Source: Fomitopsis serialis
Taxonomy: Eukaryota > Basidiomycota > Agaricomycetes > Polyporales > Fomitopsidaceae
Length of the DNA: 64,000 bases
Assembly: GCF_022376445.1 (NCBI RefSeq)
Contig: NW_025955109.1
Span: forward strand, 1-64,000
Direction: 5' to 3'
Within the stretch, counting starts at the first letter, position 1, and each line of letters starts with the position of its first letter. Shown one piece after another: positions 31,261-45,865 of the stretch. The notes below the pieces were generated by a model. The model was given only the letters and a program-made list of their open reading frames with translations. It was not told where the DNA came from and did not search any database. Both the position numbers and the translations under genes were made by a program.

Positions 31261-33151
31261 TCACTCGTCCATGCACCAGATCTCGAGCTTGCCCTCCGAC
31301 TTGCCCTTCGCGCTCTCGCGCGCGGTCTCGATGGCGAGCTCGTAGTCCATCTCGTCGCGCAGGCTCACCTGCCCCCAAGTCAGCACACGCACGCCAGAAC
31401 AGAGAGAGCGCACGCGGGCGCCGCGCACCTTGCCGCCGTCCTCGTCCTTGAACTTCATCCCGAGCCCGTCGAGCGCGCGGTTGAACTTGCCCGTGACGCG
31501 GTCGAGGAACTCGTCCCACGGCATGTCCGGCGCGAACGCCATCCCGCGCACGTCGTCGTTGTAGTGCAGCTACACGCCGCCGCCGTCAGCACCCGAATCA
31601 TCGCCCCACCCCGCGCGCGCACGCACCTTCACGCGGATCTTCATGAGCTCCATCGGGCCCTCGTCCCACTCCCCGCTCTCGTACCCCTCCTCCTCCTCGT
31701 ACGAGCTCACCGCGCGCTTCGCCATCGTCGGCCGGCGCGTCGGCCGCCGCCGCATGCTGCCGCCGCCGCCGCCCGCCGAGCCCGCGTTCGAGTACATGCT
31801 CTGCGGCTGGCGCAGCGTCCCCGCGCGGCGCGGGCCCTGGCCCTGGCCCGCGCGCAGCTCCGGCACGGGCGGCAGCGGCTCGTCCGCGTACCCGTCGAGG
31901 TAGCTGTCGTAGATCTCGGTCGTGCGCACGCCCGTGGGCCCGGGCGCCGGCGCGCCCGGCTTGCGGATGCTCAGCCCGCGCGTCGGGCCCATCCCCGACC
32001 CGAGCCGCCCCGCGGACGTGTTCGACCGCCCGAGCGGCGCGGCGGACGCGGGCGGGTTGTTCGGCGGCGAGCCCGCGCGCGGGGTGGACGCGAAGGCGTT
32101 GGCGGGCCGGTCGGGCGGGGCGGAGGCGGGGCTGGCGCGCGGGGCGACGGACACGTTGATGGTCGTCTTGGACCGCTGGAGGGGCGGCGCGCGGAAGTCG
32201 TCGTCGGCCTCTGCGGGCGGAGTCAGCGCGGAGCGAAGGAGCGAGAGGGGACGTACTCGGGGCCGCGACGGGGTTCGCCATGGTGGCGGAGCGGGTGAGG
32301 GGGCTGGCGGCGTCGGGGGTGAGCCCCATGGACTGCTTCATGCGCGCTACGCCGGTGAATTCGGTGAACGCTTGCGACGCGTCCTCGGCGGCGACGAGTT
32401 TCTAGGTGGCCCAGTCAGCGGGCAGGTTCAGCGCGGGAGGCAGAGTGTCGCGTGAGACGGCACCCAGTACAAGGTCGTGGACGCCGGGCGATCGCACTCA
32501 CCGCCTTGCCCATGTAGTCCTTCGTCTTTGCATTCTTGAGCTTCTTCTCCGCGGGGCGGTAGAGGACGCCCACGGGCTGCGCGGGAGACGGTGAGGAGAC
32601 GGTCGCGAGGAAGCAGGTCGGGTACGCACGATGGAGAAGACGGTGTAGCCGTCGCCGCGGTCGGCGATGGCGTCGTCGATGACATTGTGCTCGTCGGTGA
32701 CCTTTTCCTTGCGGGCGTCCTGGAGCTCGCGGAGGCCGTCGTCGACCTGGCCGAGGTAGATCCTGGTGAGGCCCTTGTTGAAGAGGACCTCCGCGGAGTA
32801 GAGCTTGAACTTGAGGCCGAGCTGCTCGTAGTTGATGTCGGTGTTGCCGCGCATGTAGAGGAGGGCGTCGTCAAAGTCGCGGAGGGCGAGGTCGTAGCGA
32901 CCGAGGAGGAAGTTGGATACGCCGGACTGGAAGTAGCCGACGGCGAGGTACTGGTCGAGCTGGCAGGCGGCGGCGAACTGCTCGACGGCGGCCTCGTGCT
33001 CGCCGAGGGTAGCGTAGATGAGGCCGGTGTTGGTGAGGATCTTGGAGGAGTCTGCGATGGTTGCGAAGAGCTCGAGGGACTTTTCAAAGTCCTCTTCGTC
33101 GTAGGCCTTGAGGGCGGCGGCCCATGTTTCGAGCTCTGCTTTGAGAGACAT
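31261..33151 (-). CDS. NOXR: NADPH oxidase regulator NoxR (p67phox homologue)
   Basis: ATG at 33151, stop at 31261-31263, about six exons. Exon 1 (to about 32628) is the tetratricopeptide array: AYDEEDFEKSLELFA, NTGLIYATLGEHEAAVEQF, YFQSGVSNFLLGRYDLALRDF and FNKGLTRIYLGQVDDGLREL, followed by DRGDGYTVFSI. Next come GVLYRPAEKKLKNAKTKDYM (activation-domain region in p67phox relatives) and a long Pro/Ser/Gly-rich linker with SYLDGYADEPLPPVPEL. The C-terminus carries a PB1-like domain with MELMKIRVKV, MPWDEFLDRV, MKFKDEDG and LRDEMDYELAIETARE. Introns start with GTGCGT at about 32626 and GTGAGT at about 32509. NoxR binds Rac GTPase through the TPRs and activates the NoxA/NoxB superoxide-generating enzymes needed for hyphal and fruiting development. 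The oxidases themselves are not in this window. Confidence 0.9.
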
Positions 33152-35251
33152 GGTGCGGGGGTCGACGTGCGGGACGAAAGAGCGCCTGGCTAGAGTAGCG
33201 AAGGAGAAGCCGAAAGGGGAAAAGGAGAGAGACCAGCACCCTGGGCGACCAGCCGGGCGAAAGGGGTTTATAAGAAAGGAAGGAAGACGAAGGGGAGGAT
33301 GAGAGGAGAGTCGGCTAGCGGGGGCTTATGAAGGCTAGCGTCGGCTGTGCGGGTGTGATGCAGTTGACGACTGTGGCGTGGCTCGCTCTCAGCGTCTGAC
33401 ACTGGCAGATGCCCGTCAGCGGTGGCGGCGACTCTTATACGGCTGCGCGGTCGACGCTCTCGCCGTTGGCTGGACGAGTCCAGAGACGCCCAGTGCCCAT
33501 GCCAACCCCTCCCCCCCACAATAGGCAGTCCCGCTGCCATATCGGGCGACTCGCGCGCTCGCCACTGCTGTGCGTCTGTCCACCGTCCGTCAGCAGCCCG
33601 TCAGACGTCAGCCACCGGGGCGCGACGTCTGTCGTCCTCAGCCGCCGCCGCGACTGCGCGTCGTGCGTTGTCTGCGTCCCCATGCCGCGCTTCCTCCGTG
33701 CTCGCCCTCCCAGGCACGTCCATCCGCCATGCGTCCTCCGCACAGCAAGCATCCTCCCTTCATATCCTCCTCATCCCGCTATCATCTCCGCTCTTTGTCG
33801 CGCTGCCATGCCTTCCAACATCCTCCCAGCATCTCCTCGGGCCCCAGCCTCGGTGCACCGCAGAGCGCCAAGCGCACTCCCTCTGCCATTGGCATCGGCC
33901 CCCGATTAACCTCCATCACGCCCTCGCAGCGCCAACAAATGCTGCACAGTCCGTATGTCGAAACACAATCAACTCACAAACGCGCACCAATGCACACCGC
34001 TGATCCCATCGCGCTCCCTCCGTCCGCCGGTCTTGCACCGGCCTACTCAGCCTGCGTACGCTGACCCATCTCACGGCTGATTGCCTTCCCTTGCGGAGTT
34101 GTGATCCGTGTCAAGCCAAGCAGCACACTCCATGAAGACGTCTGCCAGTCTGCAACAGAGGATCGCGGGCGCGACTTAGCAATTTCGTGAGTGTTCCGTT
34201 CCACTTCCAAGCTATCGTGCACGACCTCTGCGTATCTGACGCCTCGTACACGGTAGCCTGCGCGACTTGAGGCACCGTAGCCTCACTGCGCAGGCTCCCC
34301 TTACGGCAAGTCGGGACTCTCGTTGCCAATCACGCCAACGCGGCACGCGCACTGCAGACCTACGATCGCCCAGGACATGAACGCATAAACCTTCGTGCGA
34401 GTGCTCTCCGTCTGACCACCGTCTCACCCTCAAGTGCCTCGCTACAGTCACGCCGCCAGGTCGGCCCTTCCCATCCCCACTCCCTCCAACTGCACATCTG
34501 GGGCTTTCGCTATACTTATCACGCTCGGGGACAGTACACCTCGACACCACCGTTGCCAGCCTACCAGCACGCACCCATATCGGCCCTCTCGTCGACCCGC
34601 TGGCCCGAGTCTGTGCCCAATCTACTCCGTCCTATTAGTCGCTTCTCCGACGGCCCCCAGCTCAGGACCGCGCGCGTCGGAGCGTCGACGCGCTACCGTG
34701 GTCCTCCGAACCGCATGCCGGTCTCGAGGGCCTCGAGCGGGTAGCCCAGGGTGTACTGGGGCGTCGCCCTCCGTTCTAGGACGTTGCCATATGTGCGTCC
34801 GTCACGTACGCACAGTACTTCGCTCTCTGTCAGGCTGCGGGTATGTCCTCGCCACAGCACCATCTCGGGCGGCTCACAGGAACAGACAGCTCAGCCCTGT
34901 CAGAAGCCCGCTGACTGCAGACACCCCCTTCGCCCGCCAGCCCGTCGCGCCCAGCCTGAGCCGCCCAACCCACTCTACATACGGCACCGACAGTCAGCAC
35001 ACACATTATGCACCACACGCCCGATCCGCCGCCTCAAGGCATAACTTACATACGTGAGGTATATTTGTGTGAGCAAGCCTACTGTAACTTACGGGACGAG
35101 TCACAAGTACTGTACATCGTACACCTCGCTTCCGCGCCGCCCCATCCTTCCTTCCTTGCATCGCTTGCGTAGCCCAAACCAATAAATACCCGCCCTCCCC
35201 GTCTCCCCCACGCATCTGAATCGCCCCGCACTGGGACCGGAGCATGCACCC
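33152..35251. other. 2.1-kb intergenic region; no credible gene
   Basis: Between the start of NOXR and the stop of the MAP kinase gene. It is C-rich on the plus strand with many open frames that are Pro/Ser/Arg-rich composition artefacts. The best candidate (33729-34064, plus strand) lacks a promoter-like context and known motifs. The region next to 33152 presumably carries the NOXR promoter. A 7-C run at about 33510 and purine-rich tracts at 33230-33310 are visible. Confidence 0.4.
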
Positions 35252-37180
<1,929 letters not shown>

Positions 37181-38015
37181 CTCGGAGACAACTGATGGAT
37201 GAGCGGAGGAGACAGATGGAGACGGTGGTCACCGTCTGGGACGAGGAGGAGTGGACGGGGAAGTGAGACGAGACGGGCGGTGGTGGCACTGGCGGTTATA
37301 AGGACCCATCTTGTAGGAAACCGCGATCGATAGAAGCGCCCAATACGACCTGCCTCGTATGGCAACTTTCGAGGAACGCAACACCGCCCTCCAATCATCG
37401 TCGCGCCCTCCACAGCCCCTGCACCGCTGATCAGCATAAAAGCACGCGCGCATCCTCCCCCACACGCCGTTATCTACGTCGTGTTCACCACGCACGACTA
37501 CCAGGCGTGCACAGAGGGTCGTCTGAGACGCATCTCACGACCGGTGTCCGTTGAGAGGGATACTAACTATCGTATACATAACACCGCTCGAGGATTCTCG
37601 GATCTGGGGCTGTCATCCCAGACCGCATTCGCTTCCAATCCGCGTCAAATTCTTCTCCGAACAAATCTCTCCCAATTCCATCGACGACCCGTTTCTGCTT
37701 GTTCTCCGGAGCCTCGTGTTTCAGGCCTCTCCCTCGCGCGCTGTTGTCACTAACTAGGATCACCGCCTGTCACACTGCCGCATGGAACAAAAGTCCTGCT
37801 TTTTGCAATAGGCCTGAACGCTTCAGGTCTCTCAAGAAGTGGCCAGAGCCTCGTGAGTCACCATTCCGTCAGTATCGATGCATGGTTGTGCGAGTTACCA
37901 TTGACTCGAGCGGTGCGCGTTACTGGTTCTGGGCGAATGAAGCACCGCGACGCAATCCACCTCGAATCAATTGCCAGACTTATCATACATCCCCGAGGAG
38001 AACCGCGGTCGGATG
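37181..38015. promoter_or_regulatory. Intergenic: MAP kinase promoter side and reductase 3' side
   Basis: About 830 bp without a supported gene. The part near 37181-37400 should include the MAP kinase promoter. The remainder is the downstream region of the aldo/keto reductase. No repeats or RNA genes seen. Confidence 0.4.
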
Positions 38016-39487
38016 CTACTCCGAATCCTTCACGATGCCACCCTTCTTCATGTTCCACCCCAGCTGCTCATACGTCCAGCCGAAAATCAAGCCGTCGTCC
38101 GTATAGTTATGGTACGACAGCAGTGACTTGTGCATCCCCGGCCGCTTATGTATGCCACTCAGCAGAGCCATGTCGCCCTCCGAAAGGTCCAAAAGCTATC
38201 CGTGCGTGTGTCAGTATACTGATATGGGTCCAGGTAGGTCGCGCACCGTGATGTTTGCCTTCATGCGCTCGACGTTCTCGCTCTTCGGAATGATGATCAA
38301 TCCACGCTTAACACCCCAGCTGATGACGGCCTGAGCGGGCGACGCTCCATACTTCTCCGCGATCCCCACGACGTCGGGGTCAGTGAAAAAGATCGGCCTT
38401 GCTTGACCTGGCAGCGGACGGCCTGCCAAAGTCTCTTCAGTAAGTGTTACAGGGATCAGAGACGACTGAGTTCTTACCGAGAGGTGAGTAGGCGGTCAAC
38501 AGAATTCCCTTGGACTTGCAAAACTCCTGGAGCTGAAACGACGGCAGGCAAGGGTGGATCTCGACCTGGTTCGTCACCGGGACGACAGAGCAATGTGGCA
38601 AAAGCTCGTTCAGCGTCTTGATAGAGAAGTTAGAAACGCCGATGGATTTGACTTTCCCTGTCATGCACGGGTCATGGTCATGAACGTTGTAAGTACGCCA
38701 GACCGGCCATATAGCGGGACGCACGTACCGGTATCGAGCAATTGCTCCATTTGTCTCCAGGTATCGACGACGGAGGGATATTGGCCATATGGGATATGCT
38801 CACCTATGTATCGGGCAGACATTGTGAGGTCCTAAGGGTTCCCAGAACCTCGACGGAGTTTGACCTACCCTCCTCGGTGTCAGATTGAGGCCAGTGGACC
38901 AAGTAGAGGTCGACATAATCGAGACCGAGAGTCTTGAGCGATGTCTCGAATGATTCGCGGACCTTGTGATGGTGGATGCTCCTACGCCGCACATCGGTAC
39001 GCCGAAAGAAACGAAGGTACTTCGATACTTACGGCAGCTTTGTCGTCACAAAAATCTCCTCGCGAGGGATGCCAGACTCGCGGATCGCTTTTCCGACATG
39101 CTCTTCGTTCCCTACACGCCGGGACACGAGTCAACGACTATCTTGCCCAAGCGAGTGAACGGCTTGCCATAGCCAAATGCCTGATAGGTGTGTGGTCAGG
39201 ACTTCTTTCTAGATGAGCACCGCGAGCGGGCTTACAGTGTCCAAGTGACGGTAACCGTGCTGTTCCCCGTCAACAGCTCATACAAATCCATAGTAGGGAA
39301 ACAGACACCTTCAACGCGTTCTTAACCATGATTTCGACCGTCTCTCCGCCACCCGGGGAGCCCATCCAGCATCTACATAACGGTGAGTGTCCTGCAGATT
39401 GTGACCTCATTCACAAACATACCCCATGCCGATCGCAGGGACTTTTAGTCCGTTGTGGAACGTGAAGTACGGGACATTCGCAGCCAT
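38016..39487 (-). CDS. Aldo/keto reductase (AKR)
   Basis: ATG at 39487 ([20 protein letters not shown]), stop at 38016-38018, about nine exons. The AKR catalytic tetrad is visible: Asp in HGYRHLDT, Tyr in AFGYG, Lys in IFVTTKLP and His in YLVHWPQS. Further family signatures are [39 protein letters not shown] and the NADPH-binding [16 protein letters not shown]. The product should be a soluble NADPH-dependent carbonyl/aldose reductase of the GCY1/YPR1 or galacturonate-reductase type; the substrate cannot be deduced. One intron, 39112-39167, starts with GC rather than GT, and only this splice restores the frame through [13 protein letters not shown]. The others are ordinary GT..AG introns of about 50-65 nt. 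Confidence 0.9.
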
Positions 39488-39905
39488 CGTACGGAGACAA
39501 GCAAGCGCGAGAAGGGCTAGGGGTCAGCATGGCTGCAGACGGGGCTCCGCCTTATATCTCTGTAGGCCCTGCGAACGCCGAAGTGACAGGGACTCCGAAG
39601 CCATTCGCTCATCCTGTCAACCGGGCCGTCCATACAGCACTCGTGCAATCATGCACACCGAAGAACCCCCGTCGATCTGGAGAGTCCTGCGCTCAGTCAC
39701 ATGCTGGGCCCGGAATATCAACTCAGAAACCAGGCGATTGCCCTGACTTCTTGCCAATTTGCACTACTGGCGAATCATAGTTATAGAATCTTTGCATTTC
39801 AGGTTGTACTATGTAGTATGTATCTACATCCGTACCTCGATACATTGACTGACCTCGCGCCACGCGCGTCTTCGGACTAGATGGGCCTCAAGAACGCGTT
39901 GTGGC
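39488..39905. promoter_or_regulatory. Intergenic between the reductase and the tRNA
   Basis: About 420 bp with no supported gene. It is expected to hold the reductase promoter on the minus strand. Confidence 0.4.
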
Positions 39906-39985
39906 GGTCCTGTAGTGTAGTGGTTTATCACTTAGGATTTTGACCTCAATTTCCTATAACCCAGGTTCGAACCCTGGCAGGACCT
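39906..39985 (+). tRNA. tRNA-Gln (anticodon TTG), likely with a short intron
   Basis: Acceptor stem GGTCCTG (39906-39912) pairs with CAGGACC (39978-39984). The D-arm contains TAGTGGTTTATCA. The anticodon arm TAGGA / TCCTA encloses TTTTGA, giving anticodon TTG for CAA codons. About 8-9 extra bases (CCTCAATT) between anticodon position 37 and the 3' stem fit a canonical nuclear tRNA intron. The T-arm CCAGG-TTCGAAC-CCTGG is perfect and provides the B box. A T-rich stretch at about 40010-40017 can serve as the Pol III terminator. Confidence 0.9.
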
Positions 39986-40390
39986 TATACGTCGGCTGGT
40001 ATGCTGATTTTCTTTTATGCGACAGTCAATTCTATGGCGAGGAGAACGAACGGAAGATGAGGCTGAAATCACCACATACTACGCTCGAGCGCACGGGCGC
40101 TGCAGCGCGGGACAACGATTACTCTGAGGTACTCGTACGCAGGGGACAGAGCTCGTGGCCCCTGGCAATGGCATGGGATATGAATGATGCGGTTCGACCC
40201 TCAGCATGGGGACGGCCATCACAGCAGTCGCAGACACGGAGACCATATTGCAGGGCATGGTGGCGGTGAGCACGACGTCCGAGTCGATTCAGTGGCTGCG
40301 CAAGCTACACGTCCACGTGCTTTAACGCGCCCCACCACCGTCCAAGTGGAACGCTGTTCCAACTCGCACTCAGCGCGCCCCTATCTCGCG

Positions 40391-40717
40391 ATGGTTCTTC
40401 TTGACGCGAATTACAAGTCCTCCGGTTTCTCTGATTCTGCAGTCCAGCCTCTCCTTGCATCTTTATTCAGATTTCGAAACAAATCTGAGCAGTCTGCCGT
40501 GGACGACTCGGAGGATGTCCTACGCTTGGTCGATAAGTTGACGGCGGCACTGTCACAAATTCGGGTACGCCGTCTCGGTCGACGATTGACGCGAATGGCT
40601 TCCACCCAGCACTCGTCGGCCGACGAAGACTCACTCGCGAGGGCTGGCATCGTGCAGGGGCAATACCTGCCGGTAGGTACAACCACAGTCATCGAGGCGG
40701 CCTCATCCTCAGCATAA
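40391..40717 (+). CDS. Small hypothetical protein
   Basis: ATG at 40391 opens a 108-residue frame (MVLLDANYKSSGFSDSAVQPL...). The middle has an amphipathic helix (EDVLRLVDKLTAALSQIR). An alternative model uses an intron from GTACGC (about 40565) to CCACCCAG (about 40609), which would keep the frame through HSSADEDSLARAGIVQGQYLP. No domain, signal or membrane segment recognised, and coding support is modest. Confidence 0.35.
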   Translation: MVLLDANYKSSGFSDSAVQPLLASLFRFRNKSEQSAVDDSEDVLRLVDKLTAALSQIRVRRLGRRLTRMASTQHSSADEDSLARAGIVQGQYLPVGTTTVIEAASSSA

Positions 40718-41039
40718 GGAGCATGAGGAGTACAGACAACACAACATGTCAGCGTATTATCCCATGCACCTTGGTGTATGCATATCACGTTCCGCTATAT
40801 TCCACACTTCCTTCCGCTCTCTGTCTGGCTACTGGACAATGAAGAATTCATGTACATCTTACCTGGGACCGCAAAGAGAGAAGCGTTGCGCAAGCAACCC
40901 TTACACTTAGACCTACGCTCGCTTCGCCCCAAGTCTCTCGAGTATTTTGGTTCCCTTCACCGGTCAGCGCATTAGCTAATAGATGCAATAAGTGTACAAT
41001 ACATTGTCCCATCGTAACATACGGAAAACATCACAACAG
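40718..41039. other. Intergenic; no gene seen
   Basis: About 320 bp downstream of both the small plus-strand frame and the P4-ATPase stop codon; a shared 3' region. Confidence 0.4.
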
Positions 41040-44000
41040 CTAATACCCTGTCGGTCGTGCATCCATACGCGACGTGTCGTAAGCTCTGATCATCCGTGCC
41101 TGATCTTGACGCGCAACGTTCTCGGTTTGGCTGAACGCGAAGCCACGGTTCCGCCGCATGCGTTGTACAGCTCGCACTTTCTTGATTGCCTTCTGGAATC
41201 TGTGCGAGGTGTATGTCAGAGCGGAACCCATACGAGAGTGCCATGCACGTACTGTTCCTGCCGTGGTCGGTAATCGGGTATGTTGTACTTTTGGATCTCC
41301 TGCGCAATATGATACGTCTCAGGTCGGTGTGTACGCCGGTAACTGGACAATCCTATGTATTAGCAACGGAACCACGAACGATGTCGGACAACTCACTACT
41401 TCCATGCGAAGTCTCTTGAAAGACAGAAGATCGGAACGACGATGAGCATAAAATAGAAGACTGCATCTGTCCATAACCGAGGCACGAGCCCGTAGTACTC
41501 AGTTGAGAACCCGATAGCAGGAGCAATGATAGCGTATAATGGCAAGAAGACCATAGCAAACACGAACGAGCCAGGAATTGCTGTAGTGAACAAGTCAGCA
41601 AATGCAGAGAGCATGAGCGCGCATTCGTACCTGCAACGGTGTACTTCGTCCACAGGCTGTACAACAGGTTAGCCTGACAGCAGCGATCGCCAACGAGATT
41701 TGACGTACTCTGATATGAGAGCAGCTTTTCCTAGGACGGTGAGCAAAACAGCCATGTACAACATTGTACCCCAGAACCAATGTCCGGAGTCAAGACCCGT
41801 TGACTGCTTCAAGTCGCCCCAAAATAGGATAACGGAAAAGCCGAACAAGATCTGTGGAGACGCAGAGGGTTGAGTGAGAATCCTTTACAAGAGAATATGT
41901 ACGTACGACACTGTGGTACAACGCGTTTGCGACCCACAGCCAGAAAGCCGTCTTGGTGAAGAACGCGTTACGTTGGCCCAGCATGTACAGCTGCGGATAC
42001 CTGTCCAAGATCCGGGCGGAGACGAACTGATCGAAGACGCCGATAACAAAGGGTGGCAGGACGGTGAAGACGACGTTGTACAAGGAGAGGGTCCACGATT
42101 CGTACACAATCTCCCCCGAAAAGCTGTTGAAGAACGAGTACTGCAGATCACGTCAGCGGCACGATTTGGATGCTTCCCAGAGCGCACATACCCAGAATTG
42201 CGTCATGTACAACACAATGTTCTTGTAGAACGAATCTGCGAGGATGTCAGTCTCGAACACGTGCGATTCCAACCAAAACTCACAAAGGAGAAGCTTCGAC
42301 AACCGCTGGTAGCTCCAAGATCCATGTACGAGTAGGAGCTTCTTGAGGAACCGGAACTGCGAAATTGCCACATCCGCAGAGCGAGCTGCTTGCAGACCTT
42401 CCAGACCGGAGATACCAACACCAACGTGAGCGGCCTGGATCATGCTAACGTCGTTCGCGCCGTCGCCGATAGCCAAGAGGATAGATTTCTGGTTCTTCTT
42501 GACGAGCTTCACGACGAGGGCCTTCTGCAGCGGCGAGACACGACCTAAATCGATGGTCAGTCTGTCATCCGCACCAGAGATAGAAAGGCAAACGCACAGC
42601 AGATAACGGCTTTGCACATAAGTGCCAGCTCCAGAAATTGACCAGAGATTTCCTTCTCGAGCGCGAATCCGAGGCTCTTGCCATCTGCATTCTACGTGAG
42701 TCAAGCGGGACCCACGGCTGGATACCTGCCCACCTATGATGAGCGCCAGATCCTCGAGTTCGCTGAGCTCGCCAGTGCTCCGTTGACTCTTGATAGCAGA
42801 TAGCCGCTTTGAGATGAACTCCTGCGTGTCAAGCATCGTCACTTCGTTGACAATGATCAAGTTCATCGACTCCGAGATGAGTTTGCACGACATGCCGATG
42901 TTGATAGCGGTCTCCTGACGGTCGCCCGTCAAGACCCAGACCTGTACGTAACCATGCATGAGTACACGCTGACAGATGCATGACGGAGACGGTGACCTTG
43001 ATGCCGGCCATCTGCAGAGTGTGGATAGTATCCGGCACGCCGTCCTGCAATTTGTCCTCGATAGCGGTAGCCCCGAGGAGGAACAGATCCTTCTCGATGA
43101 GCTCTGCAGCGTTGTCAAGCGCATCACCACGACCGTTGAGCGTTGCCGCAGCCTGGTCGTAGATGGTAGACCACTGCCTGTACTCCGCCTCGGGAATCTC
43201 ACGGAAGGCAATGCAGAGCGTCCGCAGGCCCTCCGTTGCGTAGTCCTCCAGATGGGCGAGCGTCTTCTCTGTGAATGGTTGCTTCTCCGCGACCCGCTCC
43301 AAGATAACCGTGTCCGCACCCTTGCAGAAGAGCTTGATCTTGCCGTCCGGGCACCGCACCACCGTCGACATGCGCTTCCGGGTCGAGTTGAACTCACAGA
43401 TGTTGAGGATCTGGAACTCGTGTGATGAACCTTGAACGTTGATGAACACCGATTTCGGTTTGCGGGTCTGGTGCGACCGACTTCGTCAGCACGAGGGATG
43501 AGGGAGTATCCAGGCCAGGACGTACGTGGAACTGGTAGCCTAGCAGCTCTGCACCAGAGACCAAAGCGGCCTCATCTGGGCTGCTCGCCTGATAATGAAG
43601 CTTCCCATCGCGCCTCTCGGGGATGACGGTATGGCAGACCGCCAAGAGAGTCAAGAACTCGTTGACGACTTCCTTCTGACTCTGACCGGTAGCGTCCGCG
43701 GCCGTGAAGTCGCCGAAGGGGTTCTCCCCGCCGTCCAAGAGCGCCTTCATCTCCGCGAAGCTCCTCCAACCGTCCTTCCCGTCTTCGCCCTCGCCACGTC
43801 TACTCTCCTCGACGACGTCCGCATACGCGACGCCGCCGATGGAGCAGAACCGGAACTCCATCTCATTGCACGTCAGCGTGCCCGTCTTGTCGCTAAACAC
43901 GTACTCAATCTGGCCGAGCTCCTCCACGAGCGAGGACGTCCGACAGAGCGCTGGCGTGTCTGTCTTCGCGTAATACATGTCCAGGTCCGAGTTGATGAGC

Positions 44001-45865
44001 TGCGCCTGCTGATACTTGACCACCTCCATGGTGACGATGAGCGAGATCGGGATCAAGTTGTTGTAGAGGATAATGAACGTGAGGATGTCTGCAAAAAGTT
44101 CAGATCCAGTGCGTGCAGTATGGACAAGCAAGACGGACCTTCAATGAATTGCTTTGCTATAAGCAGTACATGTTAGAGATGAGCGTATCCCGATGTCTTC
44201 GAGACCTACCTCTGCTACCAATGGTCGACTGTTCCAAAAGATACCACTCTGCTGCAGAATAGAACCACTAAGGTGGACGATTCAGCAGCTGCCTGCTGAC
44301 GGTGGCGCAATTGCTTACAGCTCGAATGCTGGCGCCGATGGTCGACCCAATAGAGAGCGCCAGCAAGAACATGAACAGGAAGATGATGTGCACATTGACC
44401 TGCTTCTCAACGGCCGTCCGCTTGATCGGTGCAGCCCTGATGTCCCTTCGTGAGCAACCGTCACTCGTCAAACTCTGAACACTCACGTAGCATTGCGCAT
44501 GAGCTTCGTCTCGTGCCCTGTGAAGACTACCAATCCGTAGGCCCACGGCGTGTTCCGAATCTGGGCCCCTCGAAGCAGCAGCTGGTCCGGTCCAAGAGGG
44601 ACTTGCTTGGGCACCCCAAGGTCAGTGATCAAGTCGAGCGTAGCTTCGTAGGTGTACAGGCTGTTGTTGGGATGTTCCGACCGAAGCGCGCCATGCAGTG
44701 CTGTGACCAGTTGCGGTGAAGTGAGCGGTGCTGTCTGCGGGGACGCTTGCTTGATCTTCAAGTTTGTCTCCCTTATAGCCGTTCAGATATCGAACATAGC
44801 GCATGCATCGCAGCGGTTGTGACACTCACCCATCCAAGTTTGATGTCTCGATGTAGCAGAAGCCCTCCGGTTCACTCGACGAGAGTAGGACGGCGTCGGC
44901 GGGTATATGATCGTCACTTTCTAGCCGGATGACGTCGCCGACGGCGATGTTCTTCCACTTCTTGTCAACGAAGGTCCCTTCCGGCGTCAGTATTTTCGCT
45001 TTTCGCGAGTTCAATTCAGAATCGGATTGGTGTCGTTTCTATATCGCATGGTCAGATGATGTGACGGAAGACCAAATGGCCCGCAAGCCCGCAAGACTGA
45101 AGACGCGTGCACTCACCAAATCTTCCTGAGTCTCCTTGAAAGCAGAAGCCAGGAGCACCACAGCAAGCGGTCCAATCGTTGTCCAGCGGTTCGTAGGTGA
45201 TACATTGGGTATTTGTTGAATGAGCGCGGTGAAAAGGAAGAAGAGGTTGGCGTATTTCGAGAACTGCTCTGTCGGGGAGTGAGATTGGCGACACGGAGGT
45301 AGGAGAGTATTTGCACACCGAAAAGGAACTTGGGAACGAACGTAACGACATTATATTTGCTCGTGGAAATGTAGTTCGAGCCATAGTCTACATTGGCGTC
45401 CGGGTTGTTGAGCGCAATGACGCGGTCGCCAGCCAGAACCTGATCCCGCTTCTGCCACGGCCATCTCAGCTTCTTGACCTGCCCGACGAAAGACCGCGAC
45501 GACCTCCGCTTGTGCGTAGGCTTTGCACCTTTCGACGGGCCCGGTGCGCCTGCCTGCTTTGAGCGCGGAAGCTCGTCGTCGTCGAAGGACCAGTCCGGAG
45601 GTATGGCGGCGGTGGTCAGCGTGACCTGCGAATGCCCAGCAGGCGCGGCGCCAGCACGAGAGAAAGCAAGACCGCTTTCTTGAGACTTCATGGCAGCCGG
45701 GGCACCAAAAGCCGAGTCAGGGACGTCCTCTTCGTCCTCATCGTCGAAGAAGGGGTCGAGTTGTTGGTTGGGGGGTTGCGAGGGAGGAGGATAGCCGTTG
45801 TTGGCGGGCTGATAGCGGGCGGCGGGGTTCGCCTGCGAGACGAGACGGATAAAGTCGTCACTCAT
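41040..45865 (-). CDS. DRS2: P4-type ATPase, phospholipid flippase (Drs2 type)
   Basis: A many-exon gene with stop at 41040-41042. I prefer the ATG at 45865 (MSDDFIRLVSQANPAARYQP); the frame also allows an ATG at 45979. After an acidic, Pro-rich N-terminus come NVDYGSNYISTSKYNVVTFV (P4 signature before M1), KWKNIAVGDVIRLESDDHIP, SNLDGETNLK, M3-M4 with IILYNNLIPISLIVTMEVV, the phosphorylation site FSDKTGTLTCNEM, LHYQASSPDEAALV, KLFCKGADTVILER, VWVLTGDRQETAINIG, CRVSPLQKALVV, AIGDGANDVSMIQAAHVGVG, then the C-terminal membrane bundle (YESWTLSLYNVVFTVLPPFV and following). The tail ends ...RPTGY. P4-ATPases of the Drs2 class move phosphatidylserine and phosphatidylethanolamine to the cytosolic leaflet of trans-Golgi membranes, with a Cdc50 partner that is not in this window. 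Catalytic residues are intact. Confidence 0.93.

Noticed and set aside
31189..32298. 369-codon plus-strand frame opposite NOXR
   Set aside because: Antisense shadow; the minus strand carries the PB1-like domain and linker of NoxR.
33409..34064. Plus-strand frames in the NOXR-MPK1 gap
   Set aside because: Low-complexity Pro/Ser/Arg/His composition, no splice chain and no motif.
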